From Owenia fusiformis (Eukaryota > Annelida > Polychaeta > Sabellida > Oweniidae), in contig CAIIXF020000008.1 in the NCBI GenBank assembly GCA_903813345.2, forward strand, positions 12,551,278 through 12,615,277: a stretch of 64,000 bases of DNA, written 5' to 3'. Under the pieces are notes generated by a model that was not told where the DNA came from, ran no database searches, and saw only the letters and a list, made by a program, of their open reading frames with translations. Every line of letters begins with the position of its first letter. The stretch's first letter is position 1. Shown here piece by piece: positions 38,401 through 53,400 of the stretch. The position numbers and the translations under genes are program-made.

Positions 38401-41400
38401 AAGTCAACATTGATGAAAAATGAAAAAGTCGGAAAAGCATTTACACTAATTTCTATCAAATGCTGTGTTTATGCATCATCATCGACGCAACAAATGTGAT
38501 ATGGTTTCATTAAGATTCGGGTTCTAACCTTTAGAAGGTAAGTCAGACTCCCAAACGTCAGCTAACTCTTATATTTAGCATGTTAGCGACGAACTCAGGC
38601 CATGAAAAAAATAGTACCTGCACATGTTATTTTCTGGTACAAAATTAAGTATGAAGTCATGTGTGTATTTCCTTGATTTTTTCAGCAAAGTATCATTACA
38701 CTGTTTACTTTCAGAATATCTGGAAACAGGTCAATGGTAGCTCCTGTGTTGTCTGGAAACTTTGAAAGAAAATTTGGAAAAATAGAAAGTGTGAAATATC
38801 AGAATTTCCTGGAGTTTCCATTGAACCCCTACCAGATATTCTAAAAGAAGACAATGTAATGATACTTTCCTGAAAAGAGCAAGGAAATTGACACATGCCT
38901 TCATACTTTATTTTGTATCAGAAAATAACATGTGCAGGTATAGCAATTTTTTACCAAAATGTTACGTTCCAGCTGTACCTTAAATCTAATTTCAAAAATT
39001 TCTCATATTTATTTTAGAAACTTCATACACTTATTATCATAGTATTAAGGATTGTTTTCTGCAATTTACAACAGTGGAAGTCAAAAACTCCCCAAATGAG
39101 GCATGTTTCCCTACTTGTGCACATGTAGGTCAGGTTACTTTCAAGTGTGCTAGTTTAGCGGCTTATTATTAAAATATTTTAAATTGAATGTTTATTCAGC
39201 TCTCCTTCATTGATTTTCCCTCAATTAAGCACCTCCATATAATATACATTTCTTGTGTTCTACTACCCAAGAACTGAATGCTGCTTTGTAGTAATAAATG
39301 TAATTAAGTATATATACTGTACAGTTATTGTATATAATACATTTATTATATATGTATTATAGACCAAAGTTCATACCCAAAATCCAGCATGATTTTGTCA
39401 CTTTCTGTTTTGCTATTTCCTGTTAAGTACAATGGCACCTAGGTGATCAGGAGCCAAAGTTATCAATGTGAATCCCTTGAAATAGCTACAGACCACGTGA
39501 GACCTGGTTTTGTTATATCTGTATATTGCAATACAATATTACAATTATCACATTAACAAGCTTTGGAACAAATTGTAAGGGCTGCTCACACACATTATAC
39601 TTATATAATCTTATTATATAATTTATTAGATTATTATGCAATCAAGTCAGGCTACTCTACATTTAGACTAATCATTTAAACTGTATGATAAAGACTAGGC
39701 TAGACTGACTCTACTGTACTATTCAAGTTCAGCAGAGTTCATTTTTGTATATCCATTCACTAGCTATAGTGCAAGCACAGTGTAATACAATCAATAATAC
39801 ACTTTATTTCACATACTTATAATACACATACTTATATATACCAAATGGCTGAATAATCATTGCCTCTTTCAACTGAAACATAGTGAAAACCTAAGTGTTG
39901 AGCTAGACAGAATAAAGTACACAAGACTGCATTACATAAATCAAGCCTTGTACATTTATCATGGATTACTTTCCAGACAACATTATAGTAGTTCAGTCAA
40001 TAATGGCAAATGGAAATGCCAAGGAAAAAGTTTATTTAACAGGACACCCTGCAACAGTACATAAAATAATCAGGGAGTTCCCCCAAGGAGATTGCTCCTC
40101 CTGTCAGAAAAAAGGAGGCAGCCAACCAGACGAGGAACCTGTATTCCGTGGTGTAAAAGTTCGTGTACATCTTTGTCATAAAGGGAACTGTGCAAGGGAT
40201 GCTAAAATGCTACTGGAATATGGCCTGCCCTCTATTTTACATCAGTTTGGTTATCGTCTTGGGGGAATAAATACTGGACCTCCACCATACCAATATGGGT
40301 ACACTGAGAAATGGCAGAGATTGTAAAGGTTTGTGTACTTGTTCGTTTAACTCTGTCCCTTCTCCCCTTCAAAACTGAACTGACCAATCAACTTCAACAT
40401 CACATGTTTTAAGTAGTTCATAGGCTTTATCAAACTGACCCTGCTCCCTCATCTCTTCAAATATATATATACTAACCTATTAACTTAAACTCTACATGTA
40501 TTAAGTACTTCATAGGCTCAATGAAAGCTTGTATTTATCAGTACAGGTGAAATAGGCATATACTGTGCAGATATATGAAGAGGTTTAGATTCACATTAAT
40601 TGCTATTTCAAATAAAAGATTAAATTGGTCCATAAATAATCTAAGGAATAGAAAGAAAACAGTAAGTACAAAATATCAAACAGATATATTCTATATCAAC
40701 ATAAAATAAACAGAAATATTAGATTCAAATGGATTACTTTCCAGACAATATTATCACAGTAGAGGCATTAATACACAGTTATGAAGTCTGTCTAATAGGA
40801 CACCCTGCCACTGTGCATAAAATAATCCAGGAGTTTTCCCGTGGAGATTGCTCCTCTTGCAAGAAACATGGAGAAAAGCGACCAAAGGAAGAAGCTATTT
40901 ATCGTGGTGTTAGAGTCCGAGTGGAGCTCTGTCACAAAGTGGAAAAGCATTGTCCAAGAGAATATAAATGGCTAATTTTCTAGGTGCTCCCATCTATAAT
41001 GTACCAGTTTGGTTATCGTTTGGGTGCTGGGATCAATAATGTACCCGGTGCCATGGGATATATCCAAACATGGCAGAGATTAAAAACATTTCAATAAGCA
41101 TAAAATGTTATTGTACTCTTCTACTGCTGATTGTAAATGTACAATCATCTAATCATTACTAATTCCAAAGTCCTAGGTCTGTCAGTAATACGATTTTTGT
41201 ACTATGGATGATCAATACAGAATTAACTTGGGTCATATTCACAGGGACTGCAAGTACAGGAATGTAATATTAGATCTTCAAATACAGCTGAGTTATAGGC
41301 ATGCAGATTCTGTAAAGGCTACATGTTATAGGCCTTAAATTGATTTAGAACCTTTTGAAGGTAGGATTAGATTAACTGAAAACTATTATATTCACAAATG

Positions 41401-44400
41401 TAGACATATCATATATGCTATCAAGATAAACCAAAGGCAATATAAACTATCATAACATATAACATTGTATATATATAAATACATGGAGAACCCTGAGCAA
41501 CATACTTTCAAGACAATATTATTGTACTTCAGTCAATGATGCTGACCTATACTGGCCATTACTAGAGTGCTGCTAACTCGATAAAAGGCTGGCGCTGGCT
41601 AGAATTGTCTATGGTTCTAGCCAGGATAAAGATACCAGTTCTTCAACTTGACAATGGGAAGAACTGCTCTACCTTAGTGACTAATATGTCATGATATGAC
41701 ATCTAAAGAGTCAATATAAAGATATATATATATAACAGGTCAACCTGCAACAGTGCATAAAATAATTGCGGAGTTCCCCCTAGGAGATTACTCCTGTTCT
41801 CAGAAATGGAGACTTTATAAAAAGTTTTACTACTTTTTATCTATGCTCTCATAAAATGCCATAGTAAGGTATGTAGATATGTAGTATTCTAACATGATAT
41901 GTGATGTCACAATAACGAGAACAATTGATTTATTGGTCTATATTGGAGTATGTATAACCTGTAAAGGATCCGTACCTATTAGTGTACCTATAAGAACTTA
42001 GAAAATTATTGAAAAGGGTAAAGTGGAATTCCAGAATTATTTTTATGCAATTTGAATCTTTATTAAGTATATTTTCAACAAATCACAAAAATAGTGTGGA
42101 AAAAATGGTAAGAAGGTGTTTTTACAGTGATTCTTAACACATGTCATGTTGACTCTTCAAATGAGTAATTTTGACATATTTTCACAGAACCTTGATTAAA
42201 ATCTTGAGTTTTGTAGATAGACTTAATTTCACTTTTCAATATAAGAATTACAATGTGTCCTAATCTACTAAGCTTCATTTCATGTACCATTCATGCATAA
42301 ATAGTTAGTAATCCTATTGTATTGAAAGACACCCTATTGTGTTTTTGTTGTTAACAGTGAATGACCTTCTCCATTCATTGACAGATTGAGGTACTTCCAC
42401 AAACCAGACCCCCTCTGAATTTACCTTTATTGTTTAGTATTGACACTATTTTATAATTCGAACATGAAATAAGAGAGGGTCCTAAGTGTGGAAGATATAC
42501 AATATGAAAGTATAGCAAATATTTTAGTTTCAAAAGGGAGGCCATATTGAAATTGCCAATATAGTCAAGATTCCATTCTGCCTTGAATGTATTGCTTAAG
42601 GTAGGTGCAACATAAAACCTTCTATAAAAATAGAAAATCTTATTTGGAAAGATATTCTGGACTGAACCTTCCAACAAACTCTATCATTTACAATAACTAT
42701 TGTGTCAATGTATCACGCCACAGAGACATCCAACCCGGGTTCCCATAGATAATTCTGAGCACCATGTTCAAACCTCTAAACAGATATGTATTCAATTTTC
42801 AATGATAACAAGATCAACGAAAACGTGTCATTTGCAATACAGCAATTAAATCACAGGTAACTTAAAATATGTTTTTCAAAAATCTGTTCATTGGGTATAC
42901 TATTAGAACATGTGATATGTAAGCAATGAGCCTGATAATCGAAAAAAAATATTTCAACTAGTCATTAGTTCGAATGAATATTGCTTGTTAAGTGTTCATA
43001 TGAAATAAACTAATACTATTATGTCATCATTGTTTCAATTTCTTTGACAATGAAAAAATAATGCAATGGAAAGTCGCAACTAGATTTAGGTTTTGTATTT
43101 TCAACTGTTGCTCTTTGTGTTCTACTTTATCTTTAATGATGTTTTGACATAGTATCTAGGTTGAATACCTAGGTTAAAGCTACAGTATACACAATAAGGG
43201 TGATCATGGTACTATTGTTCAGAACACATTTAACAAGGTTCATTTTATCATATGATATATTATTTTTAGGGGTTATTTAATAATTTGTGTGTTTCAGTAT
43301 GTTGCCCTCTGTGTCCCACCTTAATGATATATTAATATACCCTCTAGGTTGAATGCCTACTGTTAAACAACTGAGGTGATCATGGTACTATTGTTGAGAA
43401 CATATTTATTAAGGTTCATTTTTTCAAAAGATATATTAGTTTTAGTTTTTTTATGATATGTGTTTTCAATATGTTGCTCTTTGTGTTCTACCTTAACGAT
43501 GTTCTGATATATCGATTAAGGATTGGTCAACATACTTAAAATGATCATGAATGAAGACTAACATACCCTTAAAATGATATTTAGAATGATTTGCATAGTC
43601 AAACTTAAATGCACTGAATGACCTTAGTTTTAATCCAAATGACCTAATTTCATTTTCGATGTGTTCATAATTGATAGAAGTAACTATTTTCATATTATCT
43701 TCAATGAAACCTTTGGGGGCACCTTCAGGTACATTAGGTAACGGATCCTTTCAATATAGACCAAAAAATGTAATGGTTATCACAATTGCATACTCACCCC
43801 CTCTGAACCAATTTAGTCACAATATAGGATGGAGTCAAATATGATATAGTAATGTGACGTCAGTTTCATTATTGATATTTTGCAAACTATTTAGCTAGGA
43901 GGAAATCCGGTAAATAGAATGTCCAAAACATTAGAATTTTTCAGATTGAAAATATTCAAATCGGAAGAAACTTAGGTTTTATCATGTTAGAATCGTAACA
44001 AAGACCTCGATTCTATGATTTATGGCAAATATATGACCTCAAATTTTATTCTGCCCATTGCCAAAGACCTCAATTGCTACGCGATTTCGGTCTTAACAAT
44101 GAACAGAATCAAATTTTCGGTCATATATTGCGCCATAAATCATAGAATCTCGGTCTTTATTACTTAAGTAATGAGTACTATTTCCACGTTTTATGTTTTA
44201 TGTGGATGTTTAGCATTTACACACTACTGTGAATAACATATAGTTCAATACCCTGCGTGCAGAGTCTAGTATAAACTACCCTCTGCCCAGTATAGACTAT
44301 ATTACAGTTTAGCAGCCCTACCTCAAAGATTGGTGCCTGTGAGAGCCCGGGTAATAAATCATTCCAAATCTACCACGCTGACCCTTCCTCAACCACTAAG

Positions 44401-47400
44401 CGAAGTGGAACGAACGCATGCTAAATACGTGCTCATTAATTATGCGGAGATGCCATAGGAAATGACCATATAGAAAGTCATCCATATTTCGACAAATTCT
44501 GATTGGCTCGGTGAGATCAGAGATTTATTGTAAACTGAAAGAGTGAAGACGAAGCTCTCTTTTAAGGAGTGAAGTCGAACCAGAACAACGGCAACGCCAA
44601 AGCGTAGCGAATCCCATCGAACAGAGATAGCTGGCATTTTTACAAACGAATAGCAAATATCATAAAACAACACACCAGAAAGGCCACCATTTTCAAAATG
44701 GTTGCTCACTTGCCAAGGTGTCATCAGAAGAAATAATATGCTTTTAAGTAGCCACCTCTAAAATTTTTGAAAAATCACACACATACTTGTAAATAACTTT
44801 TCGAGTTCTAGTAAAATACGTTAAAATGGGGGCCATTTTTCAATTTTTTTTTCAAAATGGCCGCCTTCTCACAAAAATGTCATAGGACAGTGTGCCATGC
44901 TTATAGTATTCACATACCAAATATGAACAAAATCGCTCCACTACTTTTCGAGTTATAGTAAAATACGTTAAAATGGCGGCCATTTTGAAAAATGGCCGCC
45001 TTCTACCAAAAGTGTCTTTAGACAGTGTGCAATGCTTATAGTTTTCACATACCAAATATGAACAAAATCGCTCCACTATTTTTTGAGTTACAGCAAAAAT
45101 CGTAAAATGACGAGTAAAGGCCGCCATTTTTCAAGATGGCTGCCATGGGCTTCTTTAATATCTACATTTGTAGCATTATTAATGTCCTTTATAATTTTTT
45201 ACATTTTAAAACATATTGCTATTACAGTTTTACATATTGCACCTAAATTACTGTAAAATCGGCACTAAAATGGCCGCCATTTGGAAATGAGCGGCCATTT
45301 TGAAAATTGGCTTTCAAGCAGAACTTCTACCCCCATAGGGTATATGTGTACAAAATATGAACAAAATCGGGCCAACGGTATTTGAGTTATTGCCCGGACG
45401 GACGGACGGAGGCGTTCCCTATATCCCTCCGAACTTCGTTCGATGGGATAATGAATGCAAAGGGTGATAGTTCAAAAATATTTTGTTAAATTTTGTTGAT
45501 ATGACATTTCTCAAATTATTTTCCAATTTTCTGGAAGTACGGAGCTAAAACATGCCTCCTATACTTCACTCAGATGGCCGTCAGTTCTGACCTTGCTAAC
45601 CTCCTTCCACCCGAACCACATTCTCGAATCGAGTTACCACATCGCAAAACCACACAGTTTTGTGAACTGGTGGTTCACGACTAAAGAACTGATATCTGTG
45701 TTGTGAGAATGTGGTTCGGGTGGACGGATTGAGGACAGAGAGGAAGTCTAGGAGGCCTGAAAAAGGTAACATTAAACTATAAGAACATCTACAAGATTTC
45801 AATTGATATAGTTTAGCATATAACCTTTATTCAAAATATTGTTTACTCAGTATTATCAGTAAAACACAACCTATAAGTAGGTTAACATCAAATAAAAAGC
45901 AGGGCGATACATATAGGTCAGTATTAATCTAAGCGGTGACAAGACTATTCCAGTTTGAAGTGGATTTATGTACAAAAAGTAAAGAATATTGATATATATA
46001 TATACATTAAATATCAACATAAACTAAGCATATACTAGAGAGTTTAGTATAACTCTATCTAAAATGGATTACTTTCCAGACAACATTATTGTAGTTCAGT
46101 CAATGCTGTCCAGTGCAACTTCCAAGGAGAAAGTTTATATAATGGGGCACCCTGCAACAGTGCATAAAATTATTGGGGAGTTCCCCCAAGGAGATTGCTC
46201 CTCTTGTAAGAAACATGGAGACTGCGAACCTGATGAGGAAGCTGTATTCCGTGGTGTTAGAGTTCGAGTACATCTTTGTCTTAAGGGGAAAAATTGTGCA
46301 AGAGATGTTAAAATGCTACTGGAGTATGGTCTGCCCTCTATCTTACATCAGTTTGGTTATCGGCTAGGAGGGATAAATACTGGCCCTCCACAACAATATG
46401 GATACACTGAAAAGTGGCAGAGATTGTAAAGGTTTGCTTGTTAACATCAAACTCTGTCCCCCCTAACATCATCTCTTCAAATGTGTACTAACCTATTGAC
46501 TTCAACTCTACATGTATCAAGTATTTCATAAGCTCAATTAAAAGTGGAGAGGAGACTATAAGACTACTACTTTTTATTCTTGTCCTCATAAAATTCCATA
46601 TTATAAAAACAGCTACAGGATTTTAGTTGAAGGTTTTAGCTGATTCAAATAATAAGGAGTTTAAGCTTGCATATAAAATTGAAATGCTAACCTATATCGC
46701 CCATACAAATGTATCGCTTAAATATTTTCTGTTCACATTTAGGTTGTGAAAAACATTGCAAGCTTTAAGTCCCTATTGTTTAGCCAGTACTTATCAGTTC
46801 AAGTAGAACATGAAATGTACAAATATGAGTGGTATATTATCTATCACAGGGGTTTCATTAGCAGTAGGCAACAGGCTATTTTCATCAGTTGTTTTCACAA
46901 AATCACTTGTTGTTTTTAGGGACTTTTTCAACTTTTCCATGTTCCATTACTTTTGCTTGTTGTTTTCATTTAATTAGCCTGTTGTGAGAAATTCTAGTGA
47001 CACCCTTTATCATTGGGATAGCTCTTTCGAATAAAAGCAAAACTTTAAATCAGTCTCTAAATAACCTAAGGAATGAGAAGAGAACTGTTTAATAATAAAA
47101 ACTATTGCAGTAATATTCATTCTCTGAGCAGAATCCTGTTTCCCTAAGGCATCTTTATCCATATTTCATGCTGATCTCAACTTATCATTTATGTATTTTT
47201 GACTAAAATAAGCACAACTAAAAAGATAAGATGGTCTTACTTCATTCAGAGATTCTGTATAAAACAGGCACAACATCCCCAATTTACAATCCATATAAAT
47301 CAATTAATGCAATTTTTTCATTTTGAGTTACTGGTATGAAATATGTGAGGCCAATGACCTAACTGAGAGTAAAAAGCAAATGTCCAAGGTACATATTGGC

Positions 47401-50400
47401 ACTGAATTCAATAGGAGTCCAACATCTACTTTTTGAAATAATCACTTGATTTGTGACACAACCCCCATAATAACATTTTCAGGTTATTTTGATAACTGAT
47501 TGAGGTTATCTACTGATTGAGGTTATCTACTGTTATCTTATATGAGGAGACAATTGAAGATTGTCAGGCTGTGGAATTTAACACAGCAGTGAATTGGTTT
47601 ACTCATACAAGGGTGATTTAGTGACACAAGTGTGATTTAAAGACTGCACATATTAACAAAGTGGTAAAGTGGAAGACCGATACTGGTAAGAAAACCATTT
47701 ATAAAGACATGGGCTTTCAATCTATTGAATGCCCATGATAAAGATAACTGCACTCACTAAATGTTCTGCATTAAGACCATTACAGTATTTACATCCAAAA
47801 ATCAGTGAACTCTCAATATACAAGAAAAATATAGTTGACAAATAATTTTAAGTTGCACTACTCATGTTTCAAAGGAATCTACCAATCCAAAGTTAACTAC
47901 TTTGGATAAAGTCACTACTCAAGAAAAATTACTTGCAAAGAAACATTAGAGAAACTGAATCCCATTTGATTATTATTACAGGCATAATGATAGGCTTATT
48001 CAACAGGAAGCAACCCATTAAAGTCAAACATGATGAACTTGAGATACGTCCGTTTGAACCAAAGAAGGACAATTGGGTAGAAGTGAGAAATATGGCTTTT
48101 GCTTCGTACAAAGAGCTTATTACAGAAGTTATAAATGACTTCATGTTTCATCCAATACTTAGCAGTATACTAGCCATATTAGCTGGGGTGTTATACCAAA
48201 TGAAAGGCTCCTTGTGGAACCCCTTCATTTTCCTGGTGGTGTTATATCCTACATTGTATTTCTTCTTAGTCTGGAAGATTCCCATTCTGGAGATGTCTAA
48301 GCAGGTAGATTATGACAAATTTGTAGAATATTGGATTCAACCAAACCATCCTTTATGGCTGTTATTCCACAAAGGGAAACTGATTGGCAGTGCTGGTTTG
48401 AAGGAACTTGATGTTAACACAAGAGGTGAACTCGTGCGTGTATATATAGCACCAGAATATAGGCACAATGGACTTGGTGAGATTCTGGTTTACACTGTTA
48501 TAGATTATTGCGAAAAGCACAAATATGACGAATTGACACTTGCAACGAGCGTACTTCAAACTGCTGCAATGAAGCTTTATGAAAAGATTGGATTCAAACA
48601 ATATAAACCATATACTGCATATTACCTCAAACCTATATTGAGTGTTGAAGAAAATATGTACAACATGACATTTCCAAGGAAATAAATAATTAAAACTACA
48701 TTGAACTTTTAGCATGAGAATTGTCACTTTATTCAATTCAATGACTGTGAAGTTTCCAGCAATCTAAACTGCAAACTCCCTTAAAAGTCTTTCTTGTTAC
48801 AATATTTAAAATTAACCCATTGTGCCCCTGTAGACTAAAATTATAAAATATTGTTTCCCTATAAAACCTATTAAATATGTTTGCCAATAAAACCTATTAA
48901 TATACGTTTTTTCCAAAAATGGTAGCCATTTATCTAGTTCAGCATCATCTCGGAAGATCAGTATCTCAGATACTGTAATTTAGTCTGCACCAATTTTTGA
49001 AAAAAAATTCTCTGCAATTTTCATCTTGTGCCTTTTCCATGTGTTCCTTTCACAATAATACTAAGTGAAAATCTTAACAAAACTGGATAAAATTTCAATT
49101 TTAATCTTTTTCGGAAGCTCTACAGAGTCAAAACAATCTGATACCAGGAGAGGTGAAATTGCTTATGGAAGGCAAGTTGCGAAGTGAGTACTACAATTGA
49201 TGATGGTCAATTCGCCAAATTAAACAGCAGCCAAAATTTGGCCTAATCCACCAAATTAAATAGGCCCAAATTAAAGCAATTTACAGTGGATAGACATTTA
49301 TTTGGCAAAGTACTCTGTACTCTTAGCTACTGCTATATACCAGAGGTCAATTTAAACTGTACAGAATACACTTTCAATACACCTCATATTTCGTATAGGC
49401 TAAAAGCACTGGTAATATGCTACTTAGATCTTCACTATGCTGCATTGGCTTTCATATGAAATGCAGACTATACAGCTAGAGTATACTCGTATAAGAACCG
49501 ACTTAGATATGAGCCATTTAAGCATTTAGACTGAATGAAAGCTTTTGATTTTTATACATACAGACATATGAGATCAAGATAAATCAGTCAGACAATAAAC
49601 TATCATTACATTTAAATATAATGGAGAATCCAGCCACATACTTTCCAGATAATATTATAGTAGTAGAGGCATTAAAGCCCAATGTAGGTGGGGATGAGAG
49701 AGTATATCTAATAGGACACCCTGCAACAGTACATAAAATAATCAAGGAGCTGCCTTATGGAGACTGCTCATCGTGTAAAAAACATGGGGATCAGGAACCA
49801 GAAGAAGAATCTATTTTCCGTGGGGTGAAAATCCAAGTACATTTATGTAAAAAAAAGAAAAACTGTGCTAGGGATATAAAAATGATATTGGCATATGTGC
49901 TGCCATCTATATTATATCAGTTTGGATATCGGCTAGGGGGAACCACGACATTGTACCCCTCGAATGCTGGATTCACAGAAAAGTGGCAGAGATCATCATA
50001 AATGATTATGCATGTATGATGTGTCCTTGGTTAACATCTAACTTCTTTTTGATTGAGCATCTGCGGCTATTGATTTATTGAATCTATCTTCAGCGATACT
50101 GCTCTAATATGTGTTACTCTTTCGCCAGATATCACTTGTCCTTACACTACAGCAGTGCAAAATGCTGTTCAGAAAATATGTAGCATATTATCCAGGTGTG
50201 AGTAGGTAGTTATTTAACCACCAGGTGGCTAATTCGAGGTAGATAACATTGAAGGGTATTAGAAAGTGTGACTAAACTTGAATGTTCATCAGTTTTAGTG
50301 GTTCAATTTTCATATTACCCTTATGTATTTGATAGTAGTTATACAAATTAAAATATGTCTAGTAAAATAAATATTATCTGTCCAATATACGAAAAGATAT

Positions 50401-53400
50401 ATCATTTTTGTGATTTTATAACATGGGGTCTATGGGATCTTAATGGGGAATCTCAGTAAAACACCTTTGTAAAATCAAATGGCATATATCCAATAAACAG
50501 TATTCATAAATGGTATTCACTCTTCATAAAGCAACCAAATGGAAACATTTTGTTAGGGCATATCAAAAGCAATGACATTGAAGTAGAAGCAACTTAAGGG
50601 GTTTTATCTAAAACAGTAATATTCAAGTAGAAAATGTTGAATGACCTTTATTGAATAAGGGGCCTGTTGTTATCTTTTTTAATATTGTATACCATTAATT
50701 AATAATACAATGCACAGGTTGCACTGTATTGAGCCCTTAACACAGCATGTTTAGTCAAACATGAAATGCAGCATGCATATAAGGCTTTATAAGCAAAACA
50801 TTTTCTATATATTTTCAGGTCAATTGGCTCGTGAGCAACAGTTGGACAACAAGGGGTTTATTAATACAACAAGTGCATCATACACAAGACTTGGGGAAGA
50901 CAACGCATGTGATGGCGGGGCTATATTTCGACTATCACCAAGTTCAGAAGGATGCACCCAGAATGCAACAAGATACAGTGATCTGGTGATTGATATCACA
51001 CATTGAAGAGCAAAATGGCCACCATGTAATTTACCCAGCATGCCCGAAGCCTTCTTAGATCTTGACACTAGTCTGCTCTTGCATTTGTGAAGATTTCAAG
51101 TTGAATGGATAAGTAGATTTCCTGGAATTTTAATGACAAGATTTATGTGGTGCTCACTCATCCACCCAAAGTGGGATAAAAAAGGCTGAAGTGTGATTAT
51201 ATCTCCATCCTGTAGAATGAACAAAATATCTAGGGTTTGAGGGACAGATACATTGTGTTCCAAATGGCCATTCCTCCACAGTGAGTCCCTCAGCCCAATT
51301 ATTAACCTCATGCTCTATAGTCTATACAATACTCAAGCCAAGAAAAGTTGATTAAAATTTTGGAATGGTGCTGCTATCAAATAAAGGTGATATTTCCAAA
51401 AAGTGGATGGTGCTTATTAAAATTGAGTAAAGTAACTTGTACAATAGTTCTATGTAAGTTCATCTCTCTGGTTAATATATCAGAAACAAGTCAAATTCTT
51501 TACTTCAGAGAATATTTTTAATTTATTGAGACTTTCGACTAATATCCCTTAGTCTTTTTCAAAATATAACAGCATGTATACATTTATGTGACGTCATAAA
51601 CAGACAATGGAAAAATTTAATTATGTAACAAATGACCTAGTAACCTAAAAAATAACAACAACAAAAAACATAGATACGAAAAAACGAATGACCTAATAAT
51701 AACCTTAAGATAAATATATCATCGTTATGGTAACAATTAAACTCAAATATTACTATTGCATACTTTGCTATACCATTCTTAATTTACAATATTTTATGAT
51801 ACAAATTGTCCAACTGATACCCATTATCTCTGTTCATTTTAGGTTGCATTGTTTTAATATGAATTGCTTCCTTAACCCTACGTTTAAGATCATGACTCTC
51901 ATTATCAATGATTTTTACATTGTTTCAGTTTTTTCCGCAGAAGCAAGACCTCCAGTCGACAGTAATGTGGGTCTACGATGTTCTCTGATTCTAGTAACTA
52001 GTTCCCGCTTTGTTTCACCTACATAAGTGGCAATACAGTCTTTACAATCAATTTTGTAAATTACACCGGACTTATTTTGATCATTAGTTTTTGTCCTTTT
52101 TAGTTTTTTGCAGAATACTATCAAGAAACAGTTGGTGCATTTAAAGGACAAAACTAATGATCAAAATAAGTCCGGTGTAATTTACAAAATTGATTGTAAA
52201 GACTGTATTGCCACTTATGTAGGTGAAACAAAGCGGGAACTAGTTACTAGAATCAGAGAACATCGTAGACCCACATTACTGTCGACTGGAGGTCTTGCTT
52301 CTGCGGTTATTGAACATTCCATGGAATATGATCATAATATAAACTGGAACAATGTAAAAATCATTGATAATGAGAGTCATGATCTTAAACGTAGGGTTAA
52401 GGAAGCAATTCATATTAAAACAATGCAACCTAAAATGAGCAGAGATAATGGGTATCAGTTGGACAATTTGTATCATAAAATATTGTAAATTAAGAATGGT
52501 ATAGCAAAGTATGCAATAGTAATATTTGAGTTTAATTGTTACCATAACGATGATATATTTATCTTAAGGTTATTATTAGGTCATTCGTTTTTTCGTATCT
52601 ATGTTTTTTGTTGTTGTTATTTTTTAGGTTACTAGGTCATTTGTTACATAATTAAATTTTTCCATTGTCTGTTTATGACGTCACATAAATGTATACATGC
52701 TGTTATATTTTGAAAAAGACTAAGGGATATTAGTCGAAAGTCTCAATAAATTAAAAATATTCTCTGAAGTAAAGAATTTGACATGTTTCTAACTTGTACA
52801 ATGTTGCAGTCCTGCCTCATATAGAACACTGATATACATTTCATACAGTAAAACCTATATCTAGTGAACATCTTTGGAACCATAAAACCGTTCACTGTAG
52901 GTGTTCATTTAAGATTTTTCTAATACATAAGTCAATGAAGCATTGTTCATTAGGGAATCATCCGTTGGTCACTAAAGAGAATAGTACCAGAGAATTTTAC
53001 TGTACATATAATCATATGTCATATTATGTATATATATGTATTGTAATGCACCCTACACTGCACCCCAATCAGATTCACATTGAATCAACATGGAAAAATA
53101 TGGATCCATGTGAATTTGGATCTACACAAATACATTAAGGAGGATGCACATGCCTTTATATACAGATTCCACATTACAGTACATTGGTTTCACAAGGATT
53201 CCATGTGTATCCTGTGTTTTTATTATATAAAATCATAATACAAACATACCTGTATCTAAACTGCTTCTTGCATTGGTGACTTTGTTCTGTATATCCCTGA
53301 CCTGTAGCACACATGTGGAAAGCTCTGTGTATTCATCTTCCAGGTGGTCTTCAATAGAATTGATCATAGACACCTTCCAATTTCTAAATTTCTTGCTCAC

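Noticed and set aside
40981-40983. TAG in copy C as programmed readthrough
   Set aside because: No stem-loop or known readthrough context was seen, and the other copies have sense codons; a plain nonsense mutation is simpler.
47933-47986. Earlier TTG start for the NAT8-like gene
   Set aside because: Non-AUG, and the added residues lie over a probable intron end (TTATTATTACAG).
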